Shown piece after piece: positions 15,624-24,177 of a stretch of 25,155 nt of DNA. The position numbers were made by a program, and so were the translations under genes. The notes beneath the pieces were generated by a model, which worked only from the letters and a program-made list of their open reading frames with translations, was not told the origin of the DNA and ran no database searches. Origin of the DNA: CAYUIS01 sp964444825 (GTDB taxonomy: Bacteria > Chloroflexota > Anaerolineae > B4-G1); the NCBI GenBank assembly GCA_964444825.1, contig CAYUIS010000069.1:1-25155 (forward strand). Direction: 5' to 3'. How positions within the stretch are numbered: position 1 is the first letter of the stretch; the number at the start of each line of letters is the position of its first letter.

Positions 15624-17387
15624 ATGAAGTCAGCTTACAAGTTAGGCAAGTTTCTAAGACCGTACTGGAAGTGGGCCGTTCTAGCTCCACTGCTCATGAT
15701 CCTCGAAGTTGCTATGGATCTGATGCAGCCACGGCTGATCCAGCGTATCGTCGACGAGGGAATTGCCCAACTCGATATGTCGATCGTCACCAGCACCGGC
15801 TTGCTGATGGTAGGGCTGGCGCTCGTCGGTGCGGTGGGAGGTTTGGGTTGCACGGTGTTCGCTACGCTGGCGGCACAGGGCTTTGGGGCCGACTTGCGCC
15901 ACACGCTCTTTCGGAAGGTGCAGTCGTTCTCCTTTGGCAACCTAGACGACCTGGAGACGGGGCAGCTAATCACACGCCTCACCAACGACGTCACCCAGGT
16001 GCAGACGGTGGTGGGCATGTTGCTCAGGATCATGGTCCGCTCACCCCTTATGCTGCTGGGCAGTCTCGTGATGGCGATCCTGACCAGCCCCCAGCTCGCG
16101 CTGCTGTTTCTCGTGTTGGGACCGTTGGTTCTGGGTCTGGTAGCGTGGGTCATCGGTCGGGCAATGCCAATGTTCAGCCTAGTCCAGGCCAGGCTCGACG
16201 ACTTGAACACGGTAATGCAAGAGAACCTAGCTGGCGTGCGCGTGGTCAAGGCATTTGTGCGGGCTGACCACGAGATCAAGCGCTTTGGGACGACGAACGA
16301 CGGTTTGATGGATCAAACCATACGCGCGGCGCGGGTCGTGGTGATGGCGATGCCGTTCATGATGTTGACCGTCAACCTGGGCATAGTCGGGGCCATCTGG
16401 TTTGGCGGCCTTCAGGTCATGGTTGGCTCGATGCAAATCGGACAGATCATTGCCTTTGTCAACTATTTGATGCGCACGCTAATGTCTTTGCTGATGCTGA
16501 GCATGTTGGTGATGATGACCGCCCGCGCGCAGGCGTCGGCGGGTCGCATCCAACAGGTACTGGAGAGCGAACCCAAGATACAGAACAAGCCTGATGCTGC
16601 GATCCCCTTTGCACCGTTGGGACGAGTCGCCTTTGAAGACGTGACCTTTAGCTACGATAGCGACGGGCACGACCCGGTGCTCGGCAATGGAAAGCTGTCG
16701 CAGGGCATTAGCTTTGTGGCCGAGCCAGGTCAGACGGTGGCCATCCTGGGCGCGACCGGATCGGGCAAATCGAGCCTGGTCTGCCTGATCCCGCGTTTCT
16801 ACGACGTGACCGAGGGGCGAGTGACGCTTGATGGTGTAGACGTGCGCGACGTCGACAAAGACGCGCTGCGCCGCAACATCGGTGTCGCGCTGCAAGAATC
16901 GGTCCTGTTCTCCGGGACGATCCGCGACAACATCCGCTACGGTCGCCCCGACGCCACCGACGAAGAGGTGATCGCCGCGGCCCAGGCGGCCCAGGCCCAC
17001 GAGTTCATCACCGAGTTCCCGTATGGCTACGATACAGAGGTCGGACAGCGCGGCGTCAATCTATCGGGCGGGCAAAAGCAGCGCATCGCCATTGCGCGCG
17101 CGTTGCTGACTCAGCCCACCGTGCTGATCCTCGACGACAGCACCAGTTCGGTCGACGTGGAAACCGAGATCAAGATTCAGGATGCGCTGGAACACGTGAT
17201 GAAAGATCGCACCAGTTTCGTGATCGCGCAGCGCATCAGTACGGTGTTGAACGCCGACAAGATCCTGGTGCTGGACGACGGTCAGATCGTCGCCGAAGGG
17301 ACGCACGGCGAGTTGTTGGTCTCAAGCCCGATCTATCGCGAGATCTATGATTCCCAGTTGGGAAACGGAGTGACGAACCATGTCTGA
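15624..17387 (+). CDS. ABC exporter half-transporter, degenerate-site subunit (pair 1, first)
   Basis: 587 residues from ATG 15624; the open frame starts earlier, inside marR. The six-helix exporter domain (about 1-320) is followed by the ATPase. Walker A is GATGSGKSS (376-384) and the signature LSGGQ (480-484) is normal. Walker B ends LILDDST, so the catalytic Glu is Asp505, and the H-loop His is Gln536 (FVIAQRIS). In heterodimeric exporters such as BmrCD, LmrCD and TM287/288, one subunit carries just these changes. The next gene, overlapping by 8 bp, supplies the canonical catalytic residues. Together they should form one multidrug or lipid exporter. Substrate unknown. Confidence 0.93.
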   Translation: MKSAYKLGKFLRPYWKWAVLAPLLMILEVAMDLMQPRLIQRIVDEGIAQLDMSIVTSTGLLMVGLALVGAVGGLGCTVFATLAAQGFGADLRHTLFRKVQSFSFGNLDDLETGQLITRLTNDVTQVQTVVGMLLRIMVRSPLMLLGSLVMAILTSPQLALLFLVLGPLVLGLVAWVIGRAMPMFSLVQARLDDLNTVMQENLAGVRVVKAFVRADHEIKRFGTTNDGLMDQTIRAARVVVMAMPFMMLTVNLGIVGAIWFGGLQVMVGSMQIGQIIAFVNYLMRTLMSLLMLSMLVMMTARAQASAGRIQQVLESEPKIQNKPDAAIPFAPLGRVAFEDVTFSYDSDGHDPVLGNGKLSQGISFVAEPGQTVAILGATGSGKSSLVCLIPRFYDVTEGRVTLDGVDVRDVDKDALRRNIGVALQESVLFSGTIRDNIRYGRPDATDEEVIAAAQAAQAHEFITEFPYGYDTEVGQRGVNLSGGQKQRIAIARALLTQPTVLILDDSTSSVDVETEIKIQDALEHVMKDRTSFVIAQRISTVLNADKILVLDDGQIVAEGTHGELLVSSPIYREIYDSQLGNGVTNHV

Positions 17388-19290
17388 GAATCGAGGGAAC
17401 AAAAGACGCCCACCAGAGATGGGAAGAGGCGGCCCCGGTCGCCCTGGGGGATTTGGGCCAAGAGGCCACGGTCCTGGACCCGGTGGACCACCCGGTATGA
17501 TGGGCGGCATAGGAGGACGAGCCGAAGACGTGCAAGGCACGATGCGCCGTCTGTGGGGATACTTGAGCCGCCAAAAGTGGTTGCTGATTGGCATCGTTGC
17601 GCTGGTCGCTCTTTCGTCGGGCCTGAACCTGTTGGGGCCCTACCTGATGGGAATCGCCATCGACGTGTACATTCTCAATGATGATGTGCCGGGCCTGATC
17701 CGCACGGCGTCGCTGATGATCGGCGCTTATGGAGCGGCAGCATTCGCCATGTGGCTGCAGGGCTATGTGATGATAACTTTGGCCCAATCCACCGTGCGCG
17801 ACATCCGCAACGATCTATTTGCCAAGCTGCAAACGCTGTCCCTACGGTTCTTTGACCAGCATACCCACGGTGAGTTGATGAGCCGCCTGACAAACGACGT
17901 GGAGAACATTAGCAACGTGTTGAACCAGGGCGTCACCCAGTTCATCTCCAGTGTCTTTAGCGTCGTTGGGGTGGTGGTGGTGATGCTCTTGATCAACTGG
18001 CGTTTGGCCCTCGTCACCCTGATCACGATCCCGCTGATGTTTATTCTTAGCGGCACAGTGGCGAAACAGACGCGCAAGGGATTTCGTGAGCAGCAGGAGA
18101 CGTTGGGCGATTTGAATGGCATCATCGAGGAGACGATCACCGGGCAGCGCGTGGTCAAGGCTTACGTGCGCGAGCGGGCCGTCATCGCCGAGTTTGACGC
18201 CGCCAACCTCAAGCTGCGACGCGCCTCGACGAGGGCCGAGCTATTTGCCGGTTTTATGGGGCCGATGATGAACATGGTCAATAACATGGGGCTGGCCGTC
18301 GTCGCGGGCACCGGCGGCTGGATGGCGCTGCAAGGGTTGGCGACCGTGGGCACCATCGCCAGCTTTATCAACTATGCCCGGCAGTTCTCGCGGCCGCTGA
18401 ACCAGATCGCCCAACTGTACGCCCAGATCCAGGGAGCCATCGCGGGTGCGGAGCGCGTCTTTGAGGTTCTGGACGAGGTGCCAGAGCTGACCGATGCCCC
18501 AGATGCCCTGCCACTCGATCAGGTCGCGGGCGACGTGGTCTTTGAGGACGTCTGCTTTGGCTACAAGCCAGATGTGCCCGTGCTCAAGCAGGTCGATTTC
18601 CACGCTGAGCCTGGGCAGACCATCGCCCTGGTCGGCCCGACGGGGGCGGGCAAGACGACCATCATCAACCTGCTGACGCGCTTTTACGACATCGACAGCG
18701 GCCAGATCGGCATCGATGGAAAAAACATCTGCCAGTTGAAAAAGGCCGACCTGCGCCGCAAGCTGGGCATCGTGCTACAGGATACCTTCCTGTTCTCCGA
18801 CACGGTGATGGAAAACATCCGCTACGGGCGGCTCGACGCCACCGAAGAGGAGGTTTTCGCCGCGGCCAAGCTGGCCAACGCCGACCAGTTCATCCACCGT
18901 CTGCCGCAGGGCTACGAGACCGAGCTTTCGGAGCGGGGCAGCAACCTGAGCCAGGGACAGCGGCAGTTGCTGGCCATCGCGCGCGCCATCCTGGCCGATC
19001 CCGGCATCCTCGTCCTGGACGAGGCGACCAGCAGCGTGGACACCCGCACGGAAAAGAACATCCAGGAGGCGATGCTGCGCCTGATGGAGGGACGGACCAG
19101 TTTCGTCATCGCGCACCGACTGAGCACCATCCGGGAGGCCGACAGTATCCTGGTCATCAACGACGGCGAGATCATTGAGCGCGGCAGTCACCAGGAGTTG
19201 CTGGCGCAGAGAGGGTTCTATCACAACCTGTATATGAGCCAGTTCAAAGGACAGGCGGTGCCAGAAGGCGAAGCGCGGCCGGTATCCTAG
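17380..19290 (+). CDS. ABC exporter half-transporter, catalytic subunit (pair 1, second)
   Basis: 636 residues. The first 48 residues are a Gly/Pro/Arg-rich cytoplasmic extension (GRGGPGRPGGFGPRGHGPG), unusual in this family. Six transmembrane helices follow (about 60-370). The ATPase has Walker A GPTGAGKTT (419-427), signature LSQGQ in place of LSGGQ, Walker B LVLDEATSS with catalytic Glu548, and H-loop His579 (FVIAHRLS). It therefore complements the degenerate first subunit: its Walker A and B face the partner's intact LSGGQ, while its altered signature faces the partner's dead site. The stop at 19288 is eight codons earlier than in its homologue at 21124; the lost end is still readable in the spacer. 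GGTGATCG-type regulatory elements are not visible before the next gene, 72 bp away. Confidence 0.93.
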   Translation: MSENRGNKRRPPEMGRGGPGRPGGFGPRGHGPGPGGPPGMMGGIGGRAEDVQGTMRRLWGYLSRQKWLLIGIVALVALSSGLNLLGPYLMGIAIDVYILNDDVPGLIRTASLMIGAYGAAAFAMWLQGYVMITLAQSTVRDIRNDLFAKLQTLSLRFFDQHTHGELMSRLTNDVENISNVLNQGVTQFISSVFSVVGVVVVMLLINWRLALVTLITIPLMFILSGTVAKQTRKGFREQQETLGDLNGIIEETITGQRVVKAYVRERAVIAEFDAANLKLRRASTRAELFAGFMGPMMNMVNNMGLAVVAGTGGWMALQGLATVGTIASFINYARQFSRPLNQIAQLYAQIQGAIAGAERVFEVLDEVPELTDAPDALPLDQVAGDVVFEDVCFGYKPDVPVLKQVDFHAEPGQTIALVGPTGAGKTTIINLLTRFYDIDSGQIGIDGKNICQLKKADLRRKLGIVLQDTFLFSDTVMENIRYGRLDATEEEVFAAAKLANADQFIHRLPQGYETELSERGSNLSQGQRQLLAIARAILADPGILVLDEATSSVDTRTEKNIQEAMLRLMEGRTSFVIAHRLSTIREADSILVINDGEIIERGSHQELLAQRGFYHNLYMSQFKGQAVPEGEARPVS

Positions 19291-19362
19291 CCTGGGCCAG
19301 CATCCTTATAGATCGACTGAGACGAGGCAACCTGAGCCGAAAGGATTGGGGAGAGGGCAAAG

Positions 19363-21120
19363 ATGAAATCGCTGTTGCGTATGATACAGTTTGTCAAACC
19401 GTATAGGGTAAAGGCCGTGTTGGCGTTGGTACTGTTGGTGGGGGTCGTGATCGCCGACCTGTTGATCCCGCGTCTGACCCAGCGGGTGATCGATCAGGGC
19501 ATCAACCAGCAGGATATGCGGGTGATCGTGACGACGTCCGCACTGATGCTCGGGGCCGCGGCCCTGAGCGCGATGTTCGCTGTCGGCAACACGCTGCTTT
19601 CGGTGCGGGTGGCCATTGGGGCGGGCACAGACGTGCGCAGTGCGCTCGTCCGCAAGGTACAGTCGTTCTCGTTTGGGAACCTGGATCGTTTGCAGACCGG
19701 ACAACTGCTGGTGCGCGCGACCAGTGACGTGAACCAGGTGCAGATGATCGTGCAGATGTCACTGCGCGTACTGACCCGCGCGCCGCTGTGGATGTTGGGC
19801 AGCATCGGTATGCTGGTCATAACCAGCACACAACTGTCGCTGCTGATGTTGGCCCTGTTGCCAGTGGTCTTGGGCATCATCTGGTTCTTCCTGAGCAGGG
19901 CGCGCCCGCTCTTTGTCTCCGTCCAGCAGAGGCTGGATCGGTTAAACCAGGTCCTGCAGGAGGGCTTGGCGGGCGTCCGGGTCGTCAAGGCGTTCGTGCG
20001 TGATGGCCACGAAAACGCTCGCTTCGAAGGGGCTAACCGGGATCTGACCGCCGAGAATATCAGGGTGACGCAACTTGTGGCCGTGCTGATCCCTACCATG
20101 ATGACGCTGGTGAACCTGGCGGTCGTGGGCGTGATCTGGTTCGGCGGGGGCCTGGTCACCACTGGGGAGCTCACCGTGGGTGAGATCGTGGCCTCGGTCA
20201 ATTATATGACCTTCTCGTTCTTCCCGCTGATGATGCTGGGCGGCATGACGGGGCCGATTTCGGCTGCCGACGCCTCGGCCGGGCGCATTTGGGAGGTACT
20301 CGATAGCACCGCCGAGGTGCAAAATCGGCCGCATGCGCGTGCCCTGCCCTCTATCGGAGGGCGTGTGGTGTTCGAGGACGTCTGTTTTAGCTACAACCAC
20401 GGCTGCGACGAGCCGGTGCTCAAGGATATCGACCTGGTGGCCGAACCCGGGCAGACGGTGGCGATCCTGGGGGCTACCGGTTCAGGCAAGTCCAGCCTCG
20501 TCCATCTGATTCCGCGGTTCTACGATGTGGACCAGGGCCGCGTGACGTTGGACGGCGTCGATGTGCGGGATATGCCTCTCGACGCGCTGAGGGCTGAGAT
20601 TGGCATCGCACTCCAGGAGACAGTGTTGTTCAGCGGCACCGTCCGCGACAACGTCCGCTACGGTCGGCCCGAGGCGACGGAGGACGAGGTCGTCGCCGCC
20701 GCGCAGGCCGCCCAGGCCCACGGGTTTATCACGTCGTTCCCTGATGGCTATGACAGCCTGGTCGGACAGCGAGGCGTGAACCTGTCGGGTGGTCAGAAGC
20801 AGCGGATCGCTATCGCCCGAGCGCTGTTGGCCCGACCAAAGATCCTCATTTTCGACGACAGTACCAGCGCCGTGGACGTTGAGACCGAGGCCGAGATCGA
20901 GGTGGCATTGGAACAGTTGATGGACGACTGTACGACCTTTGTCATCGCGCAGCGCATCAGCACGGTACTGAACGCCGACAAGATTGTAGTGCTGGACGGA
21001 GGACAGGTCGCTGCCGAGGGTACGCACGGGGAGTTGATGGCGTCGAGCCCCATATACCGGGAGATATACGAGTCCCAGTTGGGGAGCGGCACACCGCCAG
21101 GTGAAGGTGACGGGGGCTAG
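19363..21120 (+). CDS. ABC exporter half-transporter, degenerate-site subunit (pair 2, first)
   Basis: 585 residues from ATG 19363, with GGGGAGAGG upstream. It is homologous throughout to the subunit at 15624: the shared segments include QSFSFGNLD near residue 105, VVKAFVRD after the helices and TFVIAQRISTVLNADKI near the end. Walker A is GATGSGKSS (from 370), the signature is LSGGQ, Walker B ends LIFDDST with Asp499 in place of Glu, and the H-loop position is Gln530. The catalytic site is thus degenerate. It pairs with the gene that starts three bases after its stop. The substrate may differ from that of pair 1, since the transmembrane parts have diverged. Confidence 0.93.
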   Translation: MKSLLRMIQFVKPYRVKAVLALVLLVGVVIADLLIPRLTQRVIDQGINQQDMRVIVTTSALMLGAAALSAMFAVGNTLLSVRVAIGAGTDVRSALVRKVQSFSFGNLDRLQTGQLLVRATSDVNQVQMIVQMSLRVLTRAPLWMLGSIGMLVITSTQLSLLMLALLPVVLGIIWFFLSRARPLFVSVQQRLDRLNQVLQEGLAGVRVVKAFVRDGHENARFEGANRDLTAENIRVTQLVAVLIPTMMTLVNLAVVGVIWFGGGLVTTGELTVGEIVASVNYMTFSFFPLMMLGGMTGPISAADASAGRIWEVLDSTAEVQNRPHARALPSIGGRVVFEDVCFSYNHGCDEPVLKDIDLVAEPGQTVAILGATGSGKSSLVHLIPRFYDVDQGRVTLDGVDVRDMPLDALRAEIGIALQETVLFSGTVRDNVRYGRPEATEDEVVAAAQAAQAHGFITSFPDGYDSLVGQRGVNLSGGQKQRIAIARALLARPKILIFDDSTSAVDVETEAEIEVALEQLMDDCTTFVIAQRISTVLNADKIVVLDGGQVAAEGTHGELMASSPIYREIYESQLGSGTPPGEGDGG

Positions 21121-21123
21121 AGA

Positions 21124-22995
21124 ATGGCAAAACAACAACAGCAACCACAAGCTACAGGTATGCCCGGTCCCGGCGGAAGGATGCGGGGGGGCAGGATCGA
21201 AAAGGCGCACAACGTACGGGGCACGCTGCGGCGGCTGCTGGCTACGCTCCAACCCTACAAGTGGGCGCTGGGGGTGGTGTTTGTCCTGGTGATCGCAAGC
21301 ACGATCCTGGATCTGATCATACCTCTTCTGATGAGCGACGCCATTGACAGTCTGATCGCCGGTGGTGATCTCTCGGTGCTGCTGCGTTTCGTTTTGGGAA
21401 TGGTAGGTGCGACCGCCGGTGGCTGGCTGGCGAAGGTGGGGCAGAACGTGATCATGGCACGGGTCTCTCAGGAGGTAATGCGCGGGATGCGCAGGGATCT
21501 CTTTGAGCACCTGCAGAAACTCTCGCTGAGTTTCTTTGACCGGCATCCCCACGGCGAGCTGATGAGCCGGTTGACGAACGACCTGGACGCCATCAGCCGG
21601 GTGTTGTCTCAGAACGTGACAGAGTTGTTCACCGGGATACTCACATTGGGCGGCATCCTGGTGATCATGTTCGCCAAGAATTTCTGGTTGGCATTGGGGT
21701 CGATGATCGTCTTCCCACTGATGATGGGCCTGGTGGGATTCGTGGGCAAGCGCACCCGGCGCGGTTTTCGTGAATACCAGATGCGGATCGGTCAGTTGAA
21801 CGGGAAGCTGGAGGAGATGTTCAGCGGGCAGCGGGTCATTATGGCGTTCGGACAGGAGGCCAGCACGCTGGCGGATTTTGACGCGGCAAACGAGCAAGTG
21901 CGCCAGGTGGGCATCCACGCGCAGACCTATGCGATGTTGGTACCGCCCCTGATGGGCATACTGAGCAACGCCAACATCGCCATTCTGGCTGGACTAGGCG
22001 GCTGGATGGTGCTCCGGGGGTGGGCCACGGTTGGCACCATCGTTGCCTTTTACAACTACTCGCGCAGGTTCGCCGCGCCGCTGCGGTTCCTGGGCAACCT
22101 GTACAACCAGCTCCAGGCTGCATTGGCCGGGGCGGAGCGGGTTTTCGAGACCCTCGACACCGAGCCCGAACTCACCGACGCGCCCGGCGCCCTCGTGCTG
22201 GACGACGTCGCTGGCGAGGTGGTTTTTGAGCGCGTGGACTTTGGCTACGTGCCCGGCGTGCCCGTGATCAAGGACATGAGCCTGCGGGCGGAGCCAGGGC
22301 AGACGGTCGCGCTGGTCGGGCCGACGGGTGCAGGCAAAACGACGATCATCAACCTGCTGACGCGCTTCTACGATACTGACGAGGGCGCAATCACCGTGGA
22401 TGGGCACGACGTGCGCGACGTGGAGAAGGCAAGTCTGCGTCGCCAACTGGGGATCGTGTTACAGGATACCTTTCTCTTCTCAGAGTCGGTCAAGGAGAAC
22501 ATCCGCTACGGGCGACTCGATGCCACAGACGAGGAGGTCGTCGCGGCTGCCAAGCTTGCCAATGCTGATCAGTTCATCCGTCGCCTGCCAAAGGGGTACG
22601 ACACAGAACTGTCGGAGCGGGGCAGCAACCTGAGCCAGGGGCAGCGACAGTTGCTCGCGATTGCCCGGGCGGTGCTGGCCGATCCGGGCATCCTGATCCT
22701 GGACGAGGCCACCAGCAGCGTCGATACCCGGACCGAGGCGCACATCCAGGAGGCGCTGTTGCGCCTGATGGCCGGGCGGACCAGTTTTGTCATCGCCCAC
22801 CGGTTGAGTACCATCCGTGACGCGGACAAGATCCTGGTCATCAATGAAGGCGAGATCATTGAGCGGGGCAGCCACGCGGAATTGCTTGCCCAACAGGGGT
22901 TTTACGACAACTTGTACAGGAGCCAGTTCAAGGGACAGGGGGTGCCAGAAAGCCAAGCGCGGCTGGAATTCCAACCTGGGCCAGCATCATCATAG
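21124..22995 (+). CDS. ABC exporter half-transporter, catalytic subunit (pair 2, second)
   Basis: 623 residues from ATG 21124. A short Gln/Pro/Gly-rich extension (AKQQQQPQATGMPGPGGR) replaces the longer one of its homologue at 17380. The transmembrane domain follows (about 40-360; SRLTNDLDAISRVLSQNVTE). The ATPase has Walker A GPTGAGKTT, signature LSQGQ, Walker B LILDEATSS with Glu528, and His559 in FVIAHRLS, so it is the active subunit. It ends in LEFQPGPASS, a tail that is cut off by a stop in the first pair. It is probably the last gene of the marR operon, as the next genes are on the other strand. A GC-rich hairpin begins at its stop codon. Confidence 0.93.
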   Translation: MAKQQQQPQATGMPGPGGRMRGGRIEKAHNVRGTLRRLLATLQPYKWALGVVFVLVIASTILDLIIPLLMSDAIDSLIAGGDLSVLLRFVLGMVGATAGGWLAKVGQNVIMARVSQEVMRGMRRDLFEHLQKLSLSFFDRHPHGELMSRLTNDLDAISRVLSQNVTELFTGILTLGGILVIMFAKNFWLALGSMIVFPLMMGLVGFVGKRTRRGFREYQMRIGQLNGKLEEMFSGQRVIMAFGQEASTLADFDAANEQVRQVGIHAQTYAMLVPPLMGILSNANIAILAGLGGWMVLRGWATVGTIVAFYNYSRRFAAPLRFLGNLYNQLQAALAGAERVFETLDTEPELTDAPGALVLDDVAGEVVFERVDFGYVPGVPVIKDMSLRAEPGQTVALVGPTGAGKTTIINLLTRFYDTDEGAITVDGHDVRDVEKASLRRQLGIVLQDTFLFSESVKENIRYGRLDATDEEVVAAAKLANADQFIRRLPKGYDTELSERGSNLSQGQRQLLAIARAVLADPGILILDEATSSVDTRTEAHIQEALLRLMAGRTSFVIAHRLSTIRDADKILVINEGEIIERGSHAELLAQQGFYDNLYRSQFKGQGVPESQARLEFQPGPASS

Positions 22996-23012
22996 GTCGC
23001 CTGAGAGCGACC
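22995..23012 (+). terminator. Hairpin at the end of the exporter operon
   Basis: GGTCGC at 22995-23000 and GCGACC at 23007-23012 form a perfect six-pair stem with a six-base loop starting at the last base of the stop codon. No T-tract follows, so termination would be weak or of another type. The homologous spacer after 19290 has lost the pairing. Confidence 0.4.
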
Positions 23013-23036
23013 AGGCATAGCTACACTACCCAAGCG

Positions 23037-23057
23037 GATTCCTCGGTCTCGGGAATC
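23037..23057. terminator. Hairpin between convergent genes
   Basis: GATTCC at 23037-23042 pairs with GGAATC at 23052-23057 around a nine-base loop. It lies between the convergent exporter operon and cupin gene and reaches into the latter's stop codon. There is no T-tract on either side, so its role as a bidirectional terminator is only suggested by its place. Confidence 0.3.
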
Positions 23058-23421
23058 AGATCCACTCGGGGCTGTCCACCGTCCGTTCTCCACCGGCGTC
23101 CCCGGTGTTGGACGTGCCCGCTGGCTCCACCAGCAGCACGTGGCATTCCCTCTCAGCGCGTGGCTTGTGCTCCACGCCTTTGGGCACCACGAGCATCTCG
23201 GCCTGGCGCAAGGTCGCTGTCCCATCTCGGAATTGGATGTCAAGCTCCCCCTCAAGGACAAAAAAGACCTCGTCCGTCTCCGGGTGAGCGTGCCAGACAA
23301 AATCACCCTGCAACTTGACCAGCTTGAGGTGATAGTCGTTCATCTGCGCCACGATCTTGGGCGACCAGAGTTCTTGGATCCTGGTCAGTTTCTCCTCCAG
23401 ATTGATCACGGGGTGGGTCAT
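23056..23421 (-). CDS. Small single-domain cupin protein
   Basis: 121 residues from ATG 23421, preceded on the minus strand by GGGAGAG; the open frame extends to 23484 without domain content. A cupin 2 fold is visible: motif 1 is HAHPETDEVFFVLEGEL, with two His and one Glu for metal binding, and motif 2 is VVPKGVEHKPRA, with the last metal His. The length is that of stand-alone cupins of the mannose-6-phosphate isomerase-like group. The C-terminus (TSNTGDAGGERTVDSPEW) is typical of this subgroup, annotated as cupin-domain proteins of unknown function. It lies 40 bp downstream of a truncated DUF2461 gene and may share its promoter at 23937-23965. Confidence 0.9.
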   Translation of the reverse strand: MTHPVINLEEKLTRIQELWSPKIVAQMNDYHLKLVKLQGDFVWHAHPETDEVFFVLEGELDIQFRDGTATLRQAEMLVVPKGVEHKPRAERECHVLLVEPAGTSNTGDAGGERTVDSPEWI

Positions 23422-23461
23422 TCTTGCTCTCCCACTTGAATCATTGGACCCCCTGGAGTCC

Positions 23462-23851
23462 TCATACCCCAAACCGATCGCCAACCTTGACTAGCCACTG
23501 GTGCAAGGGGGCCATATTCCGAGGGTTCTCCATCTTTTTCCGGCTGCCTTCCCAAAAGACCATCCGCACGTACGTGTGGTACGGCGTCTTGTCTTTGCTG
23601 AATCGGATGTCCCTGTGGGTACGCAGAATCGACCCACTGCCGCTTGTCCGTGTGTCGTAGATGATCCCCGCGGAGATGGTCCTTAGTCGCTCTCCTAGGG
23701 CCAACACAAAGTCCTGCGCCGGGGCAAGCACATGGTCCTGGTATTCCTGCTTGTGCGCGTTGAACCACTCACGGTTGTTGTTCTTGGACAGTTCCTCCAG
23801 AAAGCGCAGCGCCTCTGCAGGGAATCCATAGAAATTGGGTGTCTTGCTCAT
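23462..23851 (-). pseudogene. Truncated DUF2461 (TIGR02453-like) gene
   Basis: 129 residues. The ATG at 23851 follows a very strong ribosome binding site, GAGGAGGTG. Residues 6-113 match the N-terminal half of the DUF2461 family: FYGFPAEALRFLEELSKNNN, then REWFNAHKQEYQDHVLAPAQDF, RTHRDIRFSKDKTPYHTYVR and FWEGSRKKMENP. Family members usually have 210-230 residues. Here the similarity ends at KMENP, where the second half should begin (normally a Gly/Phe-rich strand), and 16 unrelated residues lead to the stop. Downstream comes the cupin gene, so the second half has been deleted and not merely frameshifted. Whether the remnant is made and folds is unknown. It could also be an intact short variant. 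Confidence 0.7.
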
Positions 23852-23936
23852 TGGGTGGTCACCTCCTCAAGTTCTGACTGGGTTGAGGTCAGCCGCGTGG
23901 TTTTGTTCTTGTGTCACAAGGCGTCCCTCCGAGCGG

Positions 23937-23965
23937 ATTCTACTGTCTCATTCGTACTTGGTCAA
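23937..23965 (-). promoter_or_regulatory. Promoter of the DUF2461-cupin unit
   Basis: On the minus strand TTGACC (23965-23960) and TAGAAT (23942-23937) are separated by exactly 17 bp, a good sigma70-type promoter. Transcription near 23930 gives a leader of about 80 bases. Confidence 0.7.
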
Positions 23966-23985
23966 GCGCCAGGGGGTCACCGAGC

Positions 23986-24010
23986 GGCCAAGGTCAATAA
24001 TACCTCGGCC
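23986..24010. promoter_or_regulatory. Imperfect inverted repeat in the divergent spacer, candidate operator
   Basis: GGCCAAGGT and ACCTCGGCC are nine-base arms with one mismatch around CAATAAT. It lies in the 326-bp spacer 23852-24177, just upstream of the minus-strand promoter and about 90 bp upstream of the plus-strand -10 box. No gene is visible in this spacer. Confidence 0.4.
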
Positions 24011-24060
24011 AGTCCATCTTGTGGAGCCACGACCATGGTGATGTGGCATTCCTCCTGCCC

Positions 24061-24105
24061 TCGTCTGGCCTTCGTCTGGCCGTCCCGTCGCAAGTTGGGT
24101 ATAAT
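24061..24105 (+). promoter_or_regulatory. Promoter with two 11-bp-spaced direct repeats
   Basis: TCGTCTGGCC occurs at 24061-24070 and 24072-24081, a step of 11 bp, followed by a perfect TATAAT at 24100-24105. No -35 consensus lies at the normal distance. The arrangement resembles the activator arrays at 9830-9935 although the sequence differs. Transcription would begin near 24112, before the gene at 24178. Confidence 0.5.
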
Positions 24106-24177
24106 ATGTACGATTCAATTCAGCAACAGGACGTGGAAATAGTCGATCCAGGGTGGATGCTCAACAGGAGGGCGAGA

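Noticed and set aside
20482..21918. A 478-codon open frame on the minus strand across two exporter genes
   Set aside because: It is antisense to two well-supported ABC genes, has no recognisable domain and is rich in His/Gln/Arg, as expected for the opposite strand of GC-rich code.
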